Shown here one piece after another: positions 11,561-23,599 of a stretch of 64,000 nucleotides of DNA. Origin of the DNA: Diprion similis (taxonomy: Eukaryota; Arthropoda; Insecta; Hymenoptera; Diprionidae); the NCBI RefSeq assembly GCF_021155765.1, contig NC_060116.1, positions 1,860,001 to 1,924,000 of the forward strand, written 5' to 3'. The notes under the pieces are model-generated. The model did no database searches and had not been told where the DNA came from. It worked only from the letters and a program-made list of their open reading frames with translations. Made by a program: the position numbers and the translations under genes. The stretch's first letter is position 1; each line of letters opens with the position of its first letter.

Positions 11561-13354
11561 CTTTTTTACTTATGTTCTCTTTTGTTGGGTTGAAAAATTA
11601 TATTTTATTGCTTATCGGACTGTATAAATTGGGGATAGGCTCGGATGAGCCGTCCAAGGACAAGACCTATCTTTGAAAATTAAAATATATTTTTGAAAAC
11701 AATTATAAGATTTACAGCAGAACTAAAGGTTGGTATAGAAATAGAGAATGAATATTCGGGTTTTCACAATGAAAATGCCTTGGACGACGGAACTATCTGG
11801 AAAGTAAAGAAACAGTATTAATTTGTTGTTGATTGAAGAGGATAGACTGGTAATGTAATCGCAAGTCAAATTTTTATAGGTGAGTAGATGTCGTATTCAG
11901 AATAAAGCAGGGATGCAGAAAATGCTTTCAATATAGTAAACGATCAAGTCGTTTAGGGAAAATAGCGCGAACTAGGCGCTCCGGACCAGGTGCACGAACT
12001 CGGTGCAAGTAAGTACAATGCATGAATTAAATGCTCTCATGAAAAGTGCACGAACTAGGGGCCTTGAAATAGGTTGCACAAACTAGGTGCAGTTTTACTA
12101 GAAGAAGGATTTCGTTGTCAACCTGTAGATTAGTCCGGGGCGCGAAGCTGTAGTTTCCTCGGCGCTGGTCAGATGAGAAGTGCTTCTCGCTCCGTGGTGG
12201 CGCTTTTATAAGAGGCGGTTGGTCGGATCATCAAGCGCTCAACAGTCGCTCGGTGACGTCACCGATATAGAAGTACCGATTGAAAACTTATGTTCTCCCT
12301 TGCCGAGATGTACTTTTACGTGAGCATTCATTTATTGTTATAGGAGTGAGTTTGATAGCATAGATCCATACATGTAGAATTTATTAATCATAATACAACA
12401 AAAAAAAAGTGGGATAACTAGTTTCTAAACACGGACCAAGTAGAATATTTATATATTTTATTAATGAATGACTAAATTACATATAAATTATAAATTAGAT
12501 CTGCTCAATATACGTTTATACTTATATGTATATTAAAATAGTCAAATATTGAAATATTGAATTAGTCCAATGTTAAAATATTCAAATAGTCAATCATTGA
12601 AATATTCAATGAGTCAAATATTTCAATATTTTTAAATGATTTAATAGTTACTATTTAAAGATTTTTATTTAATCTTTTTACTTATTGATAAATAAAAAAA
12701 TATTTATTCATTGTTAGAACTTATATTAATGATAAATATCAATTTTCACATAACAGTAAAGTTTATTTGTTTTTTTCTTTTTTTACTCGATTTTATTAAC
12801 GGTATATTGACGTCCAATGTTAATGTTATGTTACTATGTATTATAAAATGATAAAAAGATGCAAATTTTATCATAGATGTTCATTTAATACATACAAATA
12901 AGATAATTATTTTGAGGCAAATATTTGCGCGCTAAATGGAAATAAAATTTTTAATACAGTCCACAAGGGGAAAGTTTAGTGGTTTTTCAGTGGAATTGAT
13001 TGGTCGTCTTAGTGGGAGAGAATTCAGAGTGTTGGCAACACTAGTCAGTACGCCATCCACCCTGCAAAGAGAAGCACGCATCGAACAGTACAATTCCGAG
13101 AGGTGTGTCTTTGAGTCTTTATTTATTTTCGAAGTTCTCGTGCCTACATAGCATGTCGAAAATCAAATAGTTGTGCGACAATCATGCATCGATACTCGTC
13201 TTTTTTCACAATTTCTCGCATCGTAAATAAAACTCCGGTGAAGATCCTTTTTTACGAAGATTGCGAAACGCATTGGCATACGGTACGAACAGTCAAACGG
13301 GCATATACGCGGGACAAGTCCAATATAACATAGTGTGCGATAAACGGGAAAAAC
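11561..13354. other. Unassigned DNA with repeated short motif
   Basis: Variants of GCACGAACTAGGTGCA recur at about 11966-12092 (at least four). The stretch 12400-12900 is very AT-rich, with degenerate AAATATT repeats. The GC-rich block 12120-12260 resembles a promoter or LTR edge but has no partner in the window. No gene is supported. Confidence 0.4.
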
Positions 13355-13526
13355 CATGCACCGAGCCTACGTAAACAAACGACAACGCAGAATTTTCACG
13401 GCTTTCGGGCCGACGTAAACAAACGACAAAGTAAAATAATCACGGCTCACTCGGCACTCGAGCCGACGCAGGCGAGTGACAAACGGGAAAACCCACGGCT
13501 CGCTCGGCGCTCGAGCCGACGTCAAC
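13355..13526. repeat. 53-bp satellite, left block
   Basis: About three units of a 53-bp tandem repeat. Each has a near-palindromic core of the type CGGCGCTCGAGCCG followed by ACGTAAACAAACGAC. The array continues at 18366 after the hAT insertion. Confidence 0.85.
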
Positions 13527-16500
13527 CAGGGGCGGATTTCCCAATAGGCTGAGTAGGCTATAGCCTAGGGCGGCAGAAATCAGGGGGCGGCAAAATTCAA
13601 AAGTGATATTTTTTCAAAATAGTAAGTAAATGTGGTACACGAAAATAGCTGAGCGCCATACGAATGGAAATGCATTTAACAAAAAATTTTCTTTCAGTAA
13701 CAGAATTTATATAGTCAATGTCATAAGGATATTCTTTAAAAATAATGAGATTCATCGACTGAACATATTCGTGTATGTATTAAAAATATTTCCAGCTGCT
13801 TTCGAGCCCTTGCCTCCAGATTGTCTTTCGAATGAACTCGATATTTAATACAATGTAGGCATGCGCTGATCGTCACAGCCTGCCTGAGCCTGCTCGAACT
13901 TGCATCATGTGCAAGGAGCAAGGCTTGACTGTTACGTTTCGCAAATCGTATAAAAAGTTGAAGCGCTCATTTGGTCGATGACACTAGACGTGATTAAATC
14001 GTAGCAAGTGCGTGGTTACCTATTCGTGTAGTGAATCATTATTGTTTTTTCAGTGGGTTGTGAATGCTGTGATCGAGGTATTGTTCGTTATATTGTAGGT
14101 AAAGTAGATGATAAAATTATTACCTACGAGAAGTCGAGAGTTTATTTGTAGTTTCTAATCAAAAATTGACAGCGTAATTAAACAATAAAGTAGGTTGATA
14201 TGTAATATTGGATTGTATGTTCCATCTTTTCTTTCAATTTCACGGAGCATCCGAAAATTTTGTTCCAAATCGGATGAAAAGAAATGTGCGTGAAATGTGG
14301 TTCCGTTCAGAAAATACTGAGATGCAGCTACAGTACCTAGAAAAATGATAAATTAATCTTAGTTACTTCAGCATTGTATTTCTGTGATTGAAAATGAATT
14401 CTGAAAAGATTGAATCACGTATAAAAATATTACAAAGTACCGAAAGAAGTATTATTCAATATTTTTTCTTATAATTGTTAACATCAGTTACTAATTTTAG
14501 TAACTCTTCATAACTTATTAACTTATATATTGTACATACATGTACATATTGTATATGATACATATGGGCATATGGATTTCGGTCTGCTGATTCAGAATAT
14601 GAACTCTGTTTTTGCGTGTCACGTCGTTATTTCTTGTTATTCATACATACTTGGAGAGATGCTTTTCTAACAGTTTCAAAAGAGCAATCTAGTGAATTCA
14701 TGTTTTCATCGTTGGTATGAAGATGCAGATTTTGAGAATGTATATACTTTGCTATGACAAGCTCAGCAAAAAGTACCCGTAATTCCTGCAAAACTTGTTT
14801 CTGAACTTTCAGCAACGTAAAAGATCCTGATTATGAACATATTGTCCAAGATATATCAAGTGACTAAAAAAACTTACGATGTAATATGACTCTAAAAGCT
14901 CACTTTATCTTAAATTGGCGGTAGTTTTTCATGTTATTGTAGTATTGTAAGAATGAGGATGGTTTCTAATATCATGTTGATTGTATTCATAAATTCTACG
15001 TTCCCAAATACCAAAATTCACAGAAAAAATCAGGGCAGGAAAATGTTTTTTTGTAGTGCTGTGAAGTATTATTGTGATAAACTTTAGATGTTCAAAAATT
15101 TCGAATTTCACATCCAAATATTGCTTTTTTTAGTCAACTATGATAACACTCCAGTAAAAGAACTCTCAGAGAAAAACGGAAATCTGTGTTATTGCTATCA
15201 ACACTTTTGATGAAAGATTAGACGGTAGTATTTTTACTATGTTTGAAACAATTTCGTTTTTCATTCAATTTTTGCAACATGAAACACAAAGCCAAGCTCA
15301 AGTATATAAATTTTTCTTTCATTTTTACTTTTCGATGTAAAGTAGCACCCTTTGAATATTTTTTGGTCGTATCCACGTTTTATACAGATTTTTTCACGCA
15401 ATTTGGAATAATATGTCCGATTTCCCCGCAAACTTAAAAAACAAGAGTCGAAAGTGAACCACCTGATATGGACAGTGACTTAAATAAAAAGTGGGTGATA
15501 ATTTTATTTTCTACCTTATCCGATAGAATTCCAGTGTTTACAGTGCAGCCAGGACGCAGTCTGCTTGCGATTTTTTATTGGAAAAATGAGTGATGGGCGG
15601 CAAAAATTAAGTGGTTCCGAATACCGAAAACGAGCCAAGGTAAAGGCAGAAAAACAAGAGGATGTGCTCGAGAAGACGAGAAAATTGGACCAATTTTTCA
15701 ATAGTTCTGTGGCCAGTGGAAGCCATCCGGCAAATGATGGTCCCACTTCTCTGCCAAGTGCAAATACCAGTCATCAACCTACCGAAGTTTCGAGTGAAAC
15801 CACGGTCAGTGTTGCTGAAGGACAGGTGGAAAATTCAACTGAGAACTCCTGTTGCAATGGAAACAACGTCGGGTCTCTGAGTACAAGTATTGACGATAGC
15901 CATATTATACCTTTGACAAAAAAAGATGGTTATACTACTAGGGCTGATCTCCTGTCAGAATCACAGAATACTCAAACTAAGCTGCAATCCCTAGTGAGTA
16001 AGGATCCAGCTGAATGGACGATTGATAACATAATTAAGGATTACATGGCCATAAACGGCATACAACAGAATATGGACGCGGACTTTTCACGTAGCAAACG
16101 TGACTATGGTGACCAAACTCGCTATTTTTCAAAATCTTTGGTTGAACGTCAGTTGTTAAATGGGCAAAAAGCTCCTCGAAAATGGTTAATTTATTCGGAA
16201 AGTAAGGGGCGAGTCTATTGCGGACCATGTCGTGTATTCAATGGCGGAACTCAGTTTGGCGAACAAGGATATGATGATTGGAAAAATGCTGCTGCTCGGG
16301 TGGCAAATCATGAAAACTCATCCTCCCATAAATTGGCCATCTTAGATATGAAAAAGAGAGGACAACTTCTTGGCCGTATTGATAAACAACTAACGGCACA
16401 GCTTGATGAAGAGATTTCGTATTGGAAGAAAGTTCTGACACGAGTAGTAGCTACCGTGAAAGCTCTGGCTTCACGGGGGTTACCTTTCAGAGGTCATGAC

Positions 16501-18365
16501 GAAAAATTTGCATCGCATCAAAATGGGAATTATATGATGGCATTAGAACTCATCGCTGAATTCGATCCCTTTTTAGCTGAGCACATTTCACGATACGGTA
16601 ATCCAGGTAGGGGGCAGACGTCGTATCTGTCGTCCACGATCTGTGAGGAGTTCATCAGACTTATCGCCGATAAAGTCACAAGAACCATTTTAGAAGAAAT
16701 TAAGTCAGCCAAATACTTCTCAATCATTGTTGATTCGACACCTGATATAACACATGTGGATCAACTCGTGCTTGTGGTTCGGTACGTACAAGGCAATGGT
16801 TCACCGGTTGAGCGTTTCCTCAAATTCATACCGAACACGGGACATAAGGCGCAAGACATGGCCAACGCTATTACATCAACATTGACCAAGCTTCGAATTG
16901 ACATCACGAACTGCAGAGGTCAATCATACGACAACGCTTCGAACATGTCAGGCATATATAACGGACTGCAAGCCCAAATTAAAAAAATCACACCACAAGC
17001 AGAATACGTTCCGTGTGCAGCTCACTCGCTAAATCTGGTGGGGGAGTCTGCTGCAGAGAGTTCAGAAGAGGGTTGTAGATTCTTTGCACTGTTGCAGGAA
17101 CTGTACAATTTTTTCACCGCGTCAACACATCGATGGGAAATTTTATCATCTGAATGTCGATCTAAGCAATGTTCAAAGCAAACAGTTACAGTCAAGAGCT
17201 TGTCGGCGACTCGCTGGTCAGCTCGCTCAGATGCTTGCAGAAGTCTATACGAATCATGGGAAGAAATTCTTAACGCACTTCTTCACATTGAACACGAAGA
17301 ACAACAGAAAGCAACAGTTAGATGCGAAGCTAAAGGTATCCGACTGAAGCTTGAGCGTTTGGAAACCGCTTTCATGACAGTTTTTTGGAGTTCTCTGCTC
17401 AGGCCTTTCAACGTAGTGAATAAAGCTTTACAAGCTGTGAATGTTGATATACACAACGTTGTCCAGCTCTACGATTCATTGATCACTCTAGTTTCTGACA
17501 CTCGTGAAACATTTGATGAAATAGAAGAGAAGGCAATGAAGATATCCGTGGCTCAGGAGTTCGAAGACGAAACAAAAAGAAAAAAGAAGCGAAAGCTTCA
17601 ACCGGACGAGTCTGAAGAACGAGTGCATATAACTGGCCGAGAAAAACTACGAGTCTCCACATTTTTCGTAATCATTGATAGGCTTCTGTGCGAGCTTCGA
17701 AAGCGACGAGAGGCGTATCATCGGTTTCACGAAAAGTTTGCATTTCTCACAAATTTAAGGAACCTTAGCGAAGAAGAAGTGAGAGATAAAGCAAGTGCGT
17801 TGAAAAATTTCTACGTTGCTGATCTCGAGCAGAATTTTGTCGAAGAATGTCTGCAACTCCAGTTTCATTTATCTGCGACTCGGAAGAACCAGGATACTGC
17901 CTTGACATTATTGAAGTGGCTGCAAGAGGAAGACTTATATACCGAATATCCAAATGTTGATATAGCGCTACGGATCTGCGTTTGTACTCCTATTACAAAC
18001 TGTTCTGGCGAACGTAGCTTTTCGTGGTTACGGCGAGTAAAAAATTATTTGCGTTCAACAATGACTGGAGATCGACTGAATGCACTTGCTATCCTCAGCA
18101 TCGAGGCACAACTATTGGGATCATTGCATTGTGATGATATAATTGATACCTTTGCAAATAGAAAAGCTAGGCGTGTGGAAACTAGATAGCCGTAACCTAC
18201 AACCCTGCTTTATTAACTGATAATAATCATTATAATATAATAATATAATAATAATCATTTTCGAACTGTCAGGTATCTTGTTTCACTTTACTTATCCTAC
18301 GTCTGGTGAAAAGGGCGGCATTTGCTCGCAAGCCTAGGGCGGCGGTTAGGCTTAATCCGCCCCTG
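13527..18365 (+). mobile_element. Complete hAT transposon (4839 bp)
   Basis: The element begins CAGGGGCGGATT and ends with its exact inverse AATCCGCCCCTG. It is flanked by a perfect 8-bp duplication, ACGTCAAC (13519-13526 and 18366-18373), as expected for hAT. It lies inside the 53-bp satellite. Subterminal GCCTAGGGCGGC motifs occur near both ends. The first 2 kb is non-coding leader; the transposase gene fills 15586-18189. Open gene and perfect TSD point to a fairly recent insertion. Confidence 0.93.
15586..18189 (+). CDS. hAT transposase (ZMYM1-like), 867 aa
   Basis: A single uninterrupted frame. I start it at ATG 15586 (MSDGRQKLSG) because the frame upstream has no ATG. A charged, serine-rich N-terminus is followed by a TTF-type zinc finger (YCGPC near residue 209, then NHENSSSHK). 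A DUF4371-like region follows (GLPFRGHDEK, near 300). The hAT RNase H fold has VDSTPD (about 382) and RGQSYDNASNMSG (about 447) supplying the acidic residues. The C-terminal dimerisation domain contains NCSGERSFSWLRR (about 804). Length is usual for this ZMYM1-like insect group. The TIRs at 13527 and 18365 are its likely substrate. No stop or frameshift is seen, so it may be active. Confidence 0.92.
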   Translation: MSDGRQKLSGSEYRKRAKVKAEKQEDVLEKTRKLDQFFNSSVASGSHPANDGPTSLPSANTSHQPTEVSSETTVSVAEGQVENSTENSCCNGNNVGSLSTSIDDSHIIPLTKKDGYTTRADLLSESQNTQTKLQSLVSKDPAEWTIDNIIKDYMAINGIQQNMDADFSRSKRDYGDQTRYFSKSLVERQLLNGQKAPRKWLIYSESKGRVYCGPCRVFNGGTQFGEQGYDDWKNAAARVANHENSSSHKLAILDMKKRGQLLGRIDKQLTAQLDEEISYWKKVLTRVVATVKALASRGLPFRGHDEKFASHQNGNYMMALELIAEFDPFLAEHISRYGNPGRGQTSYLSSTICEEFIRLIADKVTRTILEEIKSAKYFSIIVDSTPDITHVDQLVLVVRYVQGNGSPVERFLKFIPNTGHKAQDMANAITSTLTKLRIDITNCRGQSYDNASNMSGIYNGLQAQIKKITPQAEYVPCAAHSLNLVGESAAESSEEGCRFFALLQELYNFFTASTHRWEILSSECRSKQCSKQTVTVKSLSATRWSARSDACRSLYESWEEILNALLHIEHEEQQKATVRCEAKGIRLKLERLETAFMTVFWSSLLRPFNVVNKALQAVNVDIHNVVQLYDSLITLVSDTRETFDEIEEKAMKISVAQEFEDETKRKKKRKLQPDESEERVHITGREKLRVSTFFVIIDRLLCELRKRREAYHRFHEKFAFLTNLRNLSEEEVRDKASALKNFYVADLEQNFVEECLQLQFHLSATRKNQDTALTLLKWLQEEDLYTEYPNVDIALRICVCTPITNCSGERSFSWLRRVKNYLRSTMTGDRLNALAILSIEAQLLGSLHCDDIIDTFANRKARRVETR

Positions 18366-19035
18366 ACGTCAACAAACGACAAAGTAGCACGTTCACGGCT
18401 CACCCGGCGCTCGAGCCAACGTAAACAAACGACCAAGTCGAATATCCACAGCTCTCTCGGCGTTCAAGCCAACGTAAGCAAACGGCAAAGCACAATATTC
18501 ACGGCTCACAAGGTGCTCGATCCAACGTAAACAAACGACCAAGTCGAATATCCACAGCTCGCTCGGCGCTCGAGCCAACGTAAACAAACCGCAAAGCAGA
18601 ATATTCACAGGTCACCCGGCGATCGAGCCGACGTAAACAAACGACCAAGTCGAATATTCGCAGCTCTCTCGGCATTCGAGCTAACGTCAACAAACGGCAA
18701 AGCAGAATATTCACGGCTCACTCGGTGCTCGAGCCGATGTCAACAAACCACAAAGTAGCACGTCCACGGCTCACTCGGCGCTCGAGCCAACGTGAACAAA
18801 CGGCAAAGCAGAATAATCACGGCTCACTCGGCGCTCGATACGACGTAAACAAATGCCAAAGTCGAATATCCACAGCTCGCTCGGTGCTCGATCCGACGTA
18901 AACAAACAACCAAGTCGAATTTCCACAATACGCTCGGCGCCCGAGCCGGCCATAAACAAGCGACGGAGTGGGATTACCCATGGCTCGCTCGGCTCTCGAG
19001 CCGGTCATAAAGTAACCACAAAATAGAATAACCAC
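18366..19035. repeat. 53-bp satellite, right block
   Basis: About 12-13 further units of the 53-bp repeat, diverging toward the right end. Units differ at several positions (GACAAAGTAGCA versus GACCAAGTCGAA versions partly alternate), which suggests higher-order structure. Open frames across it are by-products of the repeat. Confidence 0.88.
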
Positions 19036-20180
19036 AATAGAGCGCACCGCCGACTATATTGGCGATATTCCACGAATATTACAATATAAACGCCCGCGTC
19101 AAACCCAAACTTTTCGTTAATATTATTCCTATACAAATGCATGTATTTTCCTCCCCATATTTTCACCTTCCGATTCAAGTCACTTCGTTTCAGTTCAATT
19201 TTATTCAATTTCAAGTTATTTTTCCTTCCGTTTCCACCAAAATTCAGGCTACATGTAATTTATTTCAATTTTCTTCCATTAATCTTGTTTTTTGTTTTTA
19301 TATCCGCTTCAAGTCACTTTTCTGTTTGCTTTAACCCGCCGTTGCGCTATATATTGTTGTCTACTTTCACTTTTCACTTTATTTCGATTTTGCCATTTCC
19401 ATTCGCTTGTCTTGCGTTATTGTTCTGTAAAATTATTTGCCTCCGCTGTTTCTCTTTTGATCTTCTTGTGTCCTGTATTGAATTTCAGTTACGTACGCAT
19501 TTTTCATCCACTGTCGTCGCGATCTACGTGATATCGTTGATTCCCTAATACGCGTCCGGTACATAGTTGTAACTTCGACGCTTTGTCGCGTCGTTCGCTT
19601 CAAATGTGAATTATTAGGCGTACCTAATTTCACCACGGAATCGTCTTGACGTACGGATTATTTCTTCTGAACTACCGTCATGTTTTCCGTGACAGTCGAA
19701 AAAAGCCTATATACAATCATCCCACGACACGCAAATATTTTCGAAATCCAAACCTACGCGAACATTATCGGTATCGAACTAATTTTCACTACGCCGTACC
19801 TTTATTTCAATCGAGATAAGACCTTCACGCCAACACATATCAATCTCACGAGTCGTATTGTCTCTTTACAGCCGCATTATGAGCGAAACTAACGAAACGT
19901 ACAGAGTCAAATCGGCCGATTCTGAAAGCAGCTGGGATATACCCCTATCCTAGGCCAGGAGAACACTGGTAAGTAGCGTTGTTGCAAAGCAGCAGCACAA
20001 GTGAAATCGAAAAGCTGTTAATTTTGCATTCCGTATCGTTTCGCAGGTTGCGCGGACCGCCGACCGGCCTGTCAAAGAAGAGGCAAACTCTGCAGAGTGG
20101 CGACTTCCCGTAAGTATGAAAATCTTTCAAAACTAGCAGTACAGGCACGTCCGCCCAGGAAAAAATTGCCAACCCTTACA
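19036..20180 (+). other. Unassigned DNA with a possible spliced exon pair
   Basis: Mostly AT-rich. Near its end, an exon-like segment ending at 19968 (encoding IYPYPRPGEHW, donor GTAAGT) can be joined in phase to 20047-20109 (LRGPPTGLSKKRQTLQSGDF), bounded by AG and GTAAGT. The join gives about 40 open codons. I do not recognise the protein, and no further exons were found, so this may be a remnant of a host gene. Confidence 0.35.
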
Positions 20181-20189
20181 ATATGGCCA

Positions 20190-20690
20190 GTGATGGCGCG
20201 GCACTGGGCAACTAATCGTTGATGGTCAACGTTGGGCCCAAACCTGGGTCAATCTATTCACCATTGCTGAACCTATGCTCAGTTCAAGCATTGGCATATA
20301 ACGAATGGCCAATTATGGGCTGATATTGTTTTGACGATGGCAAACGACCGTTGGTGATCAACGTTGCTCCAACCTTGGGCCAATGTTATTTGCCATTGCC
20401 GAACCCATGCTCAATTCAAGCATTGGAATACAACGAATTGCCAACTCTAGGCCGATATCGTTTTGACGATGGCAAACGACCGTTGGTGATTAACGTTGCC
20501 CCTACCTTGGGCCAACGTTATTTGCCATTGTCGAACCCATGCTCAATTCGAGCATTGGCAGGCAATGAATTGCCAACTCTAAGCCGGTATCGTTGTGACG
20601 ATGGCAAACGACCGCTGGTAATCAACATTGCCCCGACCTTGGGCCAATGTTATTTGCTATTGCTGAACCCATGCTCAGTTTGAGCATATT
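20190..20690 (+). repeat. 132-bp tandem repeat, about 3.6 copies
   Basis: Units start at about 20223, 20352, 20484 and 20616 (period 129-132 bp). Because the period is a multiple of three, a 110-codon frame stays open through it (repeating NVAPTLGQ). The GGGCCAA-rich motif resembles sequence at 27290-27720, so both blocks may be subterminal repeats of the element between them. Confidence 0.75.
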
Positions 20691-20956
20691 TGGCGTCATA
20701 TAATCAAACAACAAAACGATTAAGCTATTTTGAATTTTCATTTATTATTCGTTTGTGGATACATTATAAAAATATTTTTCATAAGTTTGTGAATTTCTAT
20801 TGTTAAGATTTTTTATTGGAAAGGTTTCTTCATTCTTCGGAAACGATTGATTGTCATTATTAACTTTTGCATTTTTTTAAAAAAAACTTTATAGTGCACG
20901 CAGTGTGTAAATATGTAAAGATAATATATAACAGTGTAAATAATAAGTCACCAGTC

Positions 20957-23015
20957 ATGTCGAAAAGATATTATAGTGTGAAGAAAGGTCGAGAATTAAA
21001 TAAAATAACAAAAAATCAAAATACAGAAGAGGAGGTGGCGTACCAATATAAAGAAGAACTCGAGCACATTGTTGAAAATAAACAATTATCAACAGAAAAG
21101 TGCTCAGATATTCTGAATAATAAGCAATCGGATGGCGTATTCGATGAAGAATCTGATGAACAATCTATCGAAGAATTTTCGGAGCTATTGAGTGATTTGT
21201 CAACGGGTGGCGAAAATGAGAAATCCGATGAAGAATCTGAGCCTTGTCCTGTCGAAGTTCCGACATTAAAAGAAAAGCTGGTCGCTTTTGCACTAAAACA
21301 TGCCGAAACGCTGCCACATAACATCCTCACAGATCTTCTGACATTACTTCGCTCTGAAGGATATGTAAACTTACCGAAAACAGCGCAGACACTTTTGGGT
21401 ACTCGTCAGTACAAGAATGTGCAGCCAATGCTCAGTAAAAAAGGGACTCTAGGGAAATATGCGTACATTGGGATAGAAACCCAATGAAATAAAAAAATCT
21501 CTCCTGATATTTACACTGATACTCAAATCAATGTATTTGTAAATATAGATGGTGTCCAAGTGTACCGCAGTTCGAACAAACAATTCTGGCCCATCTTGAT
21601 GAAAATTCATCACGATAATTTCGAATGTCGACCGTTCGTGATTGCAATTTACTTCGGCGATTCAAAGCCACACACTGTGTCTGAGTTTTTAAAAGACTTC
21701 GTTTTCGAAGCAGAGGCATTGATCACAGGTGGTGTCGTCGTTGCTGGAAAAAAATTCACGTTTCGGATCACTGCATTAATATGTGATTCACCGGCTCGAT
21801 CATACCTCAAGTGCATCAAAAGCCCAGGAGGTTTCCATGCGTGTGAACGTTGTACTGTGAAAGGTGTCACCATCAACCGGAAGCGAGTGTATCCAAATCT
21901 TGATTGCCCAAAAAGAACGGAGGAATCATTCCACCTAAAAACAGATAAAAATCATCATTTGCCTAATCAGCTGACAGCGCTTCTTCAATTACCAGAATTC
22001 AACATTATCAAGTCCGTTCCGCTCGATTCGATGCACCTCCTATTTTTAGGAGTAATGAAATTACTGCTCGAAAAATGGACAGCTCGCAGTAGTCCTTCCC
22101 GGATGAAAAAATCAAAGCTGCGTATTTTCACTGAGTTGATGGCTTCGCTGGAATCGATGGTTCCAGCAGAATTTCAGCGAAAAGTCTTCGATGTGCAAGA
22201 AATAGCCAGATGGAAAGCGACTCAATATCGATTCATTCTCTTGTATTGCGGTCCTGTCATTTTACCACACGTATTGTCTAAAAATCAATACAAACATTTT
22301 TTACTTCTCTCGATGTCATGTCGTATCCTCTGCAGTTCGAAACATGTTTTAACACATGCCGACTATGCTAACGGTCTATTAAGAAAGTTCTTTCGACTCA
22401 TGCCTTCACTATATGGACGTGATTCGCAGACTTTAAATTTTCATAATCTTCTTCATATAGCTGACGATGTAAAGCATTTTCAATTGCCGTTAACGATCAT
22501 TTCGGCATTCTGGGCAGAAAGTTATCTTGGCAAATTGAAAAATCTTGTCCGCACTCCAAAAAATCCATTAGCGCAAGTGGTAAATAGATTATCCGAGCTC
22601 GATTCTCTTTCTACAACAAAAATTCAACAAAAAAAAAAATATTCAAAATGTCATTGTTAAAAACAATCACGTGATATCAATACAAGCGAGGGGTATGATC
22701 ATTTCATCCATGCCTCCGAACAATGTAGTTCAGTTGAAAAATGGTGACATTTTGTTTGTGAGAAACGTATTGACTGCAAATGAAAAAAAAGATGCAAAAG
22801 ACTGCAGTGCAGGAGAATTTTTCTTGATCGGGTCATTAATGACAAGAGTAACACATTTTTTCTCAGAACCGGATTTCTCGAATAAGTTTGGTTTATTTCA
22901 AATTCTCGAAAAATCTGAAGAAACAATTACACTTCCTTTCGAGGCAGTAGAATTTAAATGTATTCTCTTCGATATTAACCATACATTTTATGTAGTCACT
23001 TTACTTCATGTATAA
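20957..23015 (+). pseudogene. CACTA/EnSpm-like transposase, one stop and one frameshift
   Basis: The gene starts at ATG 20957 (MSKRYYSVKKGR). An acidic linker and a conserved start region (LLRSEGYVNLPKTAQTLLG) lead to an in-frame TGA at 21485-21487. The same frame continues with NIDGVQVYRSSNKQFWPIL (about 21540), DSPARSYLKCIKSPGGFHAC (about 21786) and LDSMHLLFLGVMK (about 22022). In an A-run near 22630 the frame shifts by one base, and the C-terminal domain continues to 23015. Block order matches metazoan Transposase_21-like proteins. With only two lesions, one in a homopolymer, either young decay or an assembly error is possible. Confidence 0.7.
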
Positions 23016-23599
23016 AATAGTGAAAAAATGTTATCCGCAGTGCATCTGTAAAATAAAAAAATTCTTAACCAGTGATATTACTGTTTTATATATTTTTCTG
23101 CTGTTTTATTTTTCACTGTAATTGAAAGTATAAAATACAACATTTTTTGTAGAAAAATAATATAATAATCGTTAAAACAAAAAAAAAAAAAAAAATTGAA
23201 GGATATTTGACAAAAAGGAATTTGAATATTTTTGAAAAAATGAAATGTCGCATGATGAATGGAAATTTCTCCGATATTTCAATATGAGTGAAATCAATTT
23301 CAAAAGAAATAAAGTATAGAACTATCAATGAAAAATCAATTCAAGAAAAAAGTAGAGTTAAAATGAGAACGATAATATATTTTAATAAATAATGCAATAT
23401 TGGTATACTTACTTATTTGTAAAAAATAATTATATGACGATTATTGGCGGCTAGCCGGCATTGTCAGTTAACCAATGTGCGCCCGAGCGTAAAATATTAA
23501 TGCGCAAACTCTCAACCTCAACGTCTCAATACGAGGTACATATACCGGTAACCGTAGCACGCTCTCACGTTCTTCTCGTCTCATTTTTTGTCGCGCCAC

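Noticed and set aside
18393..19047. Chain of minus-strand open frames with AERAVDIRLGRLFTL-like repeats
   Set aside because: They follow the 53-bp satellite, whose period is not a multiple of three, so the frames drift and stop between units.
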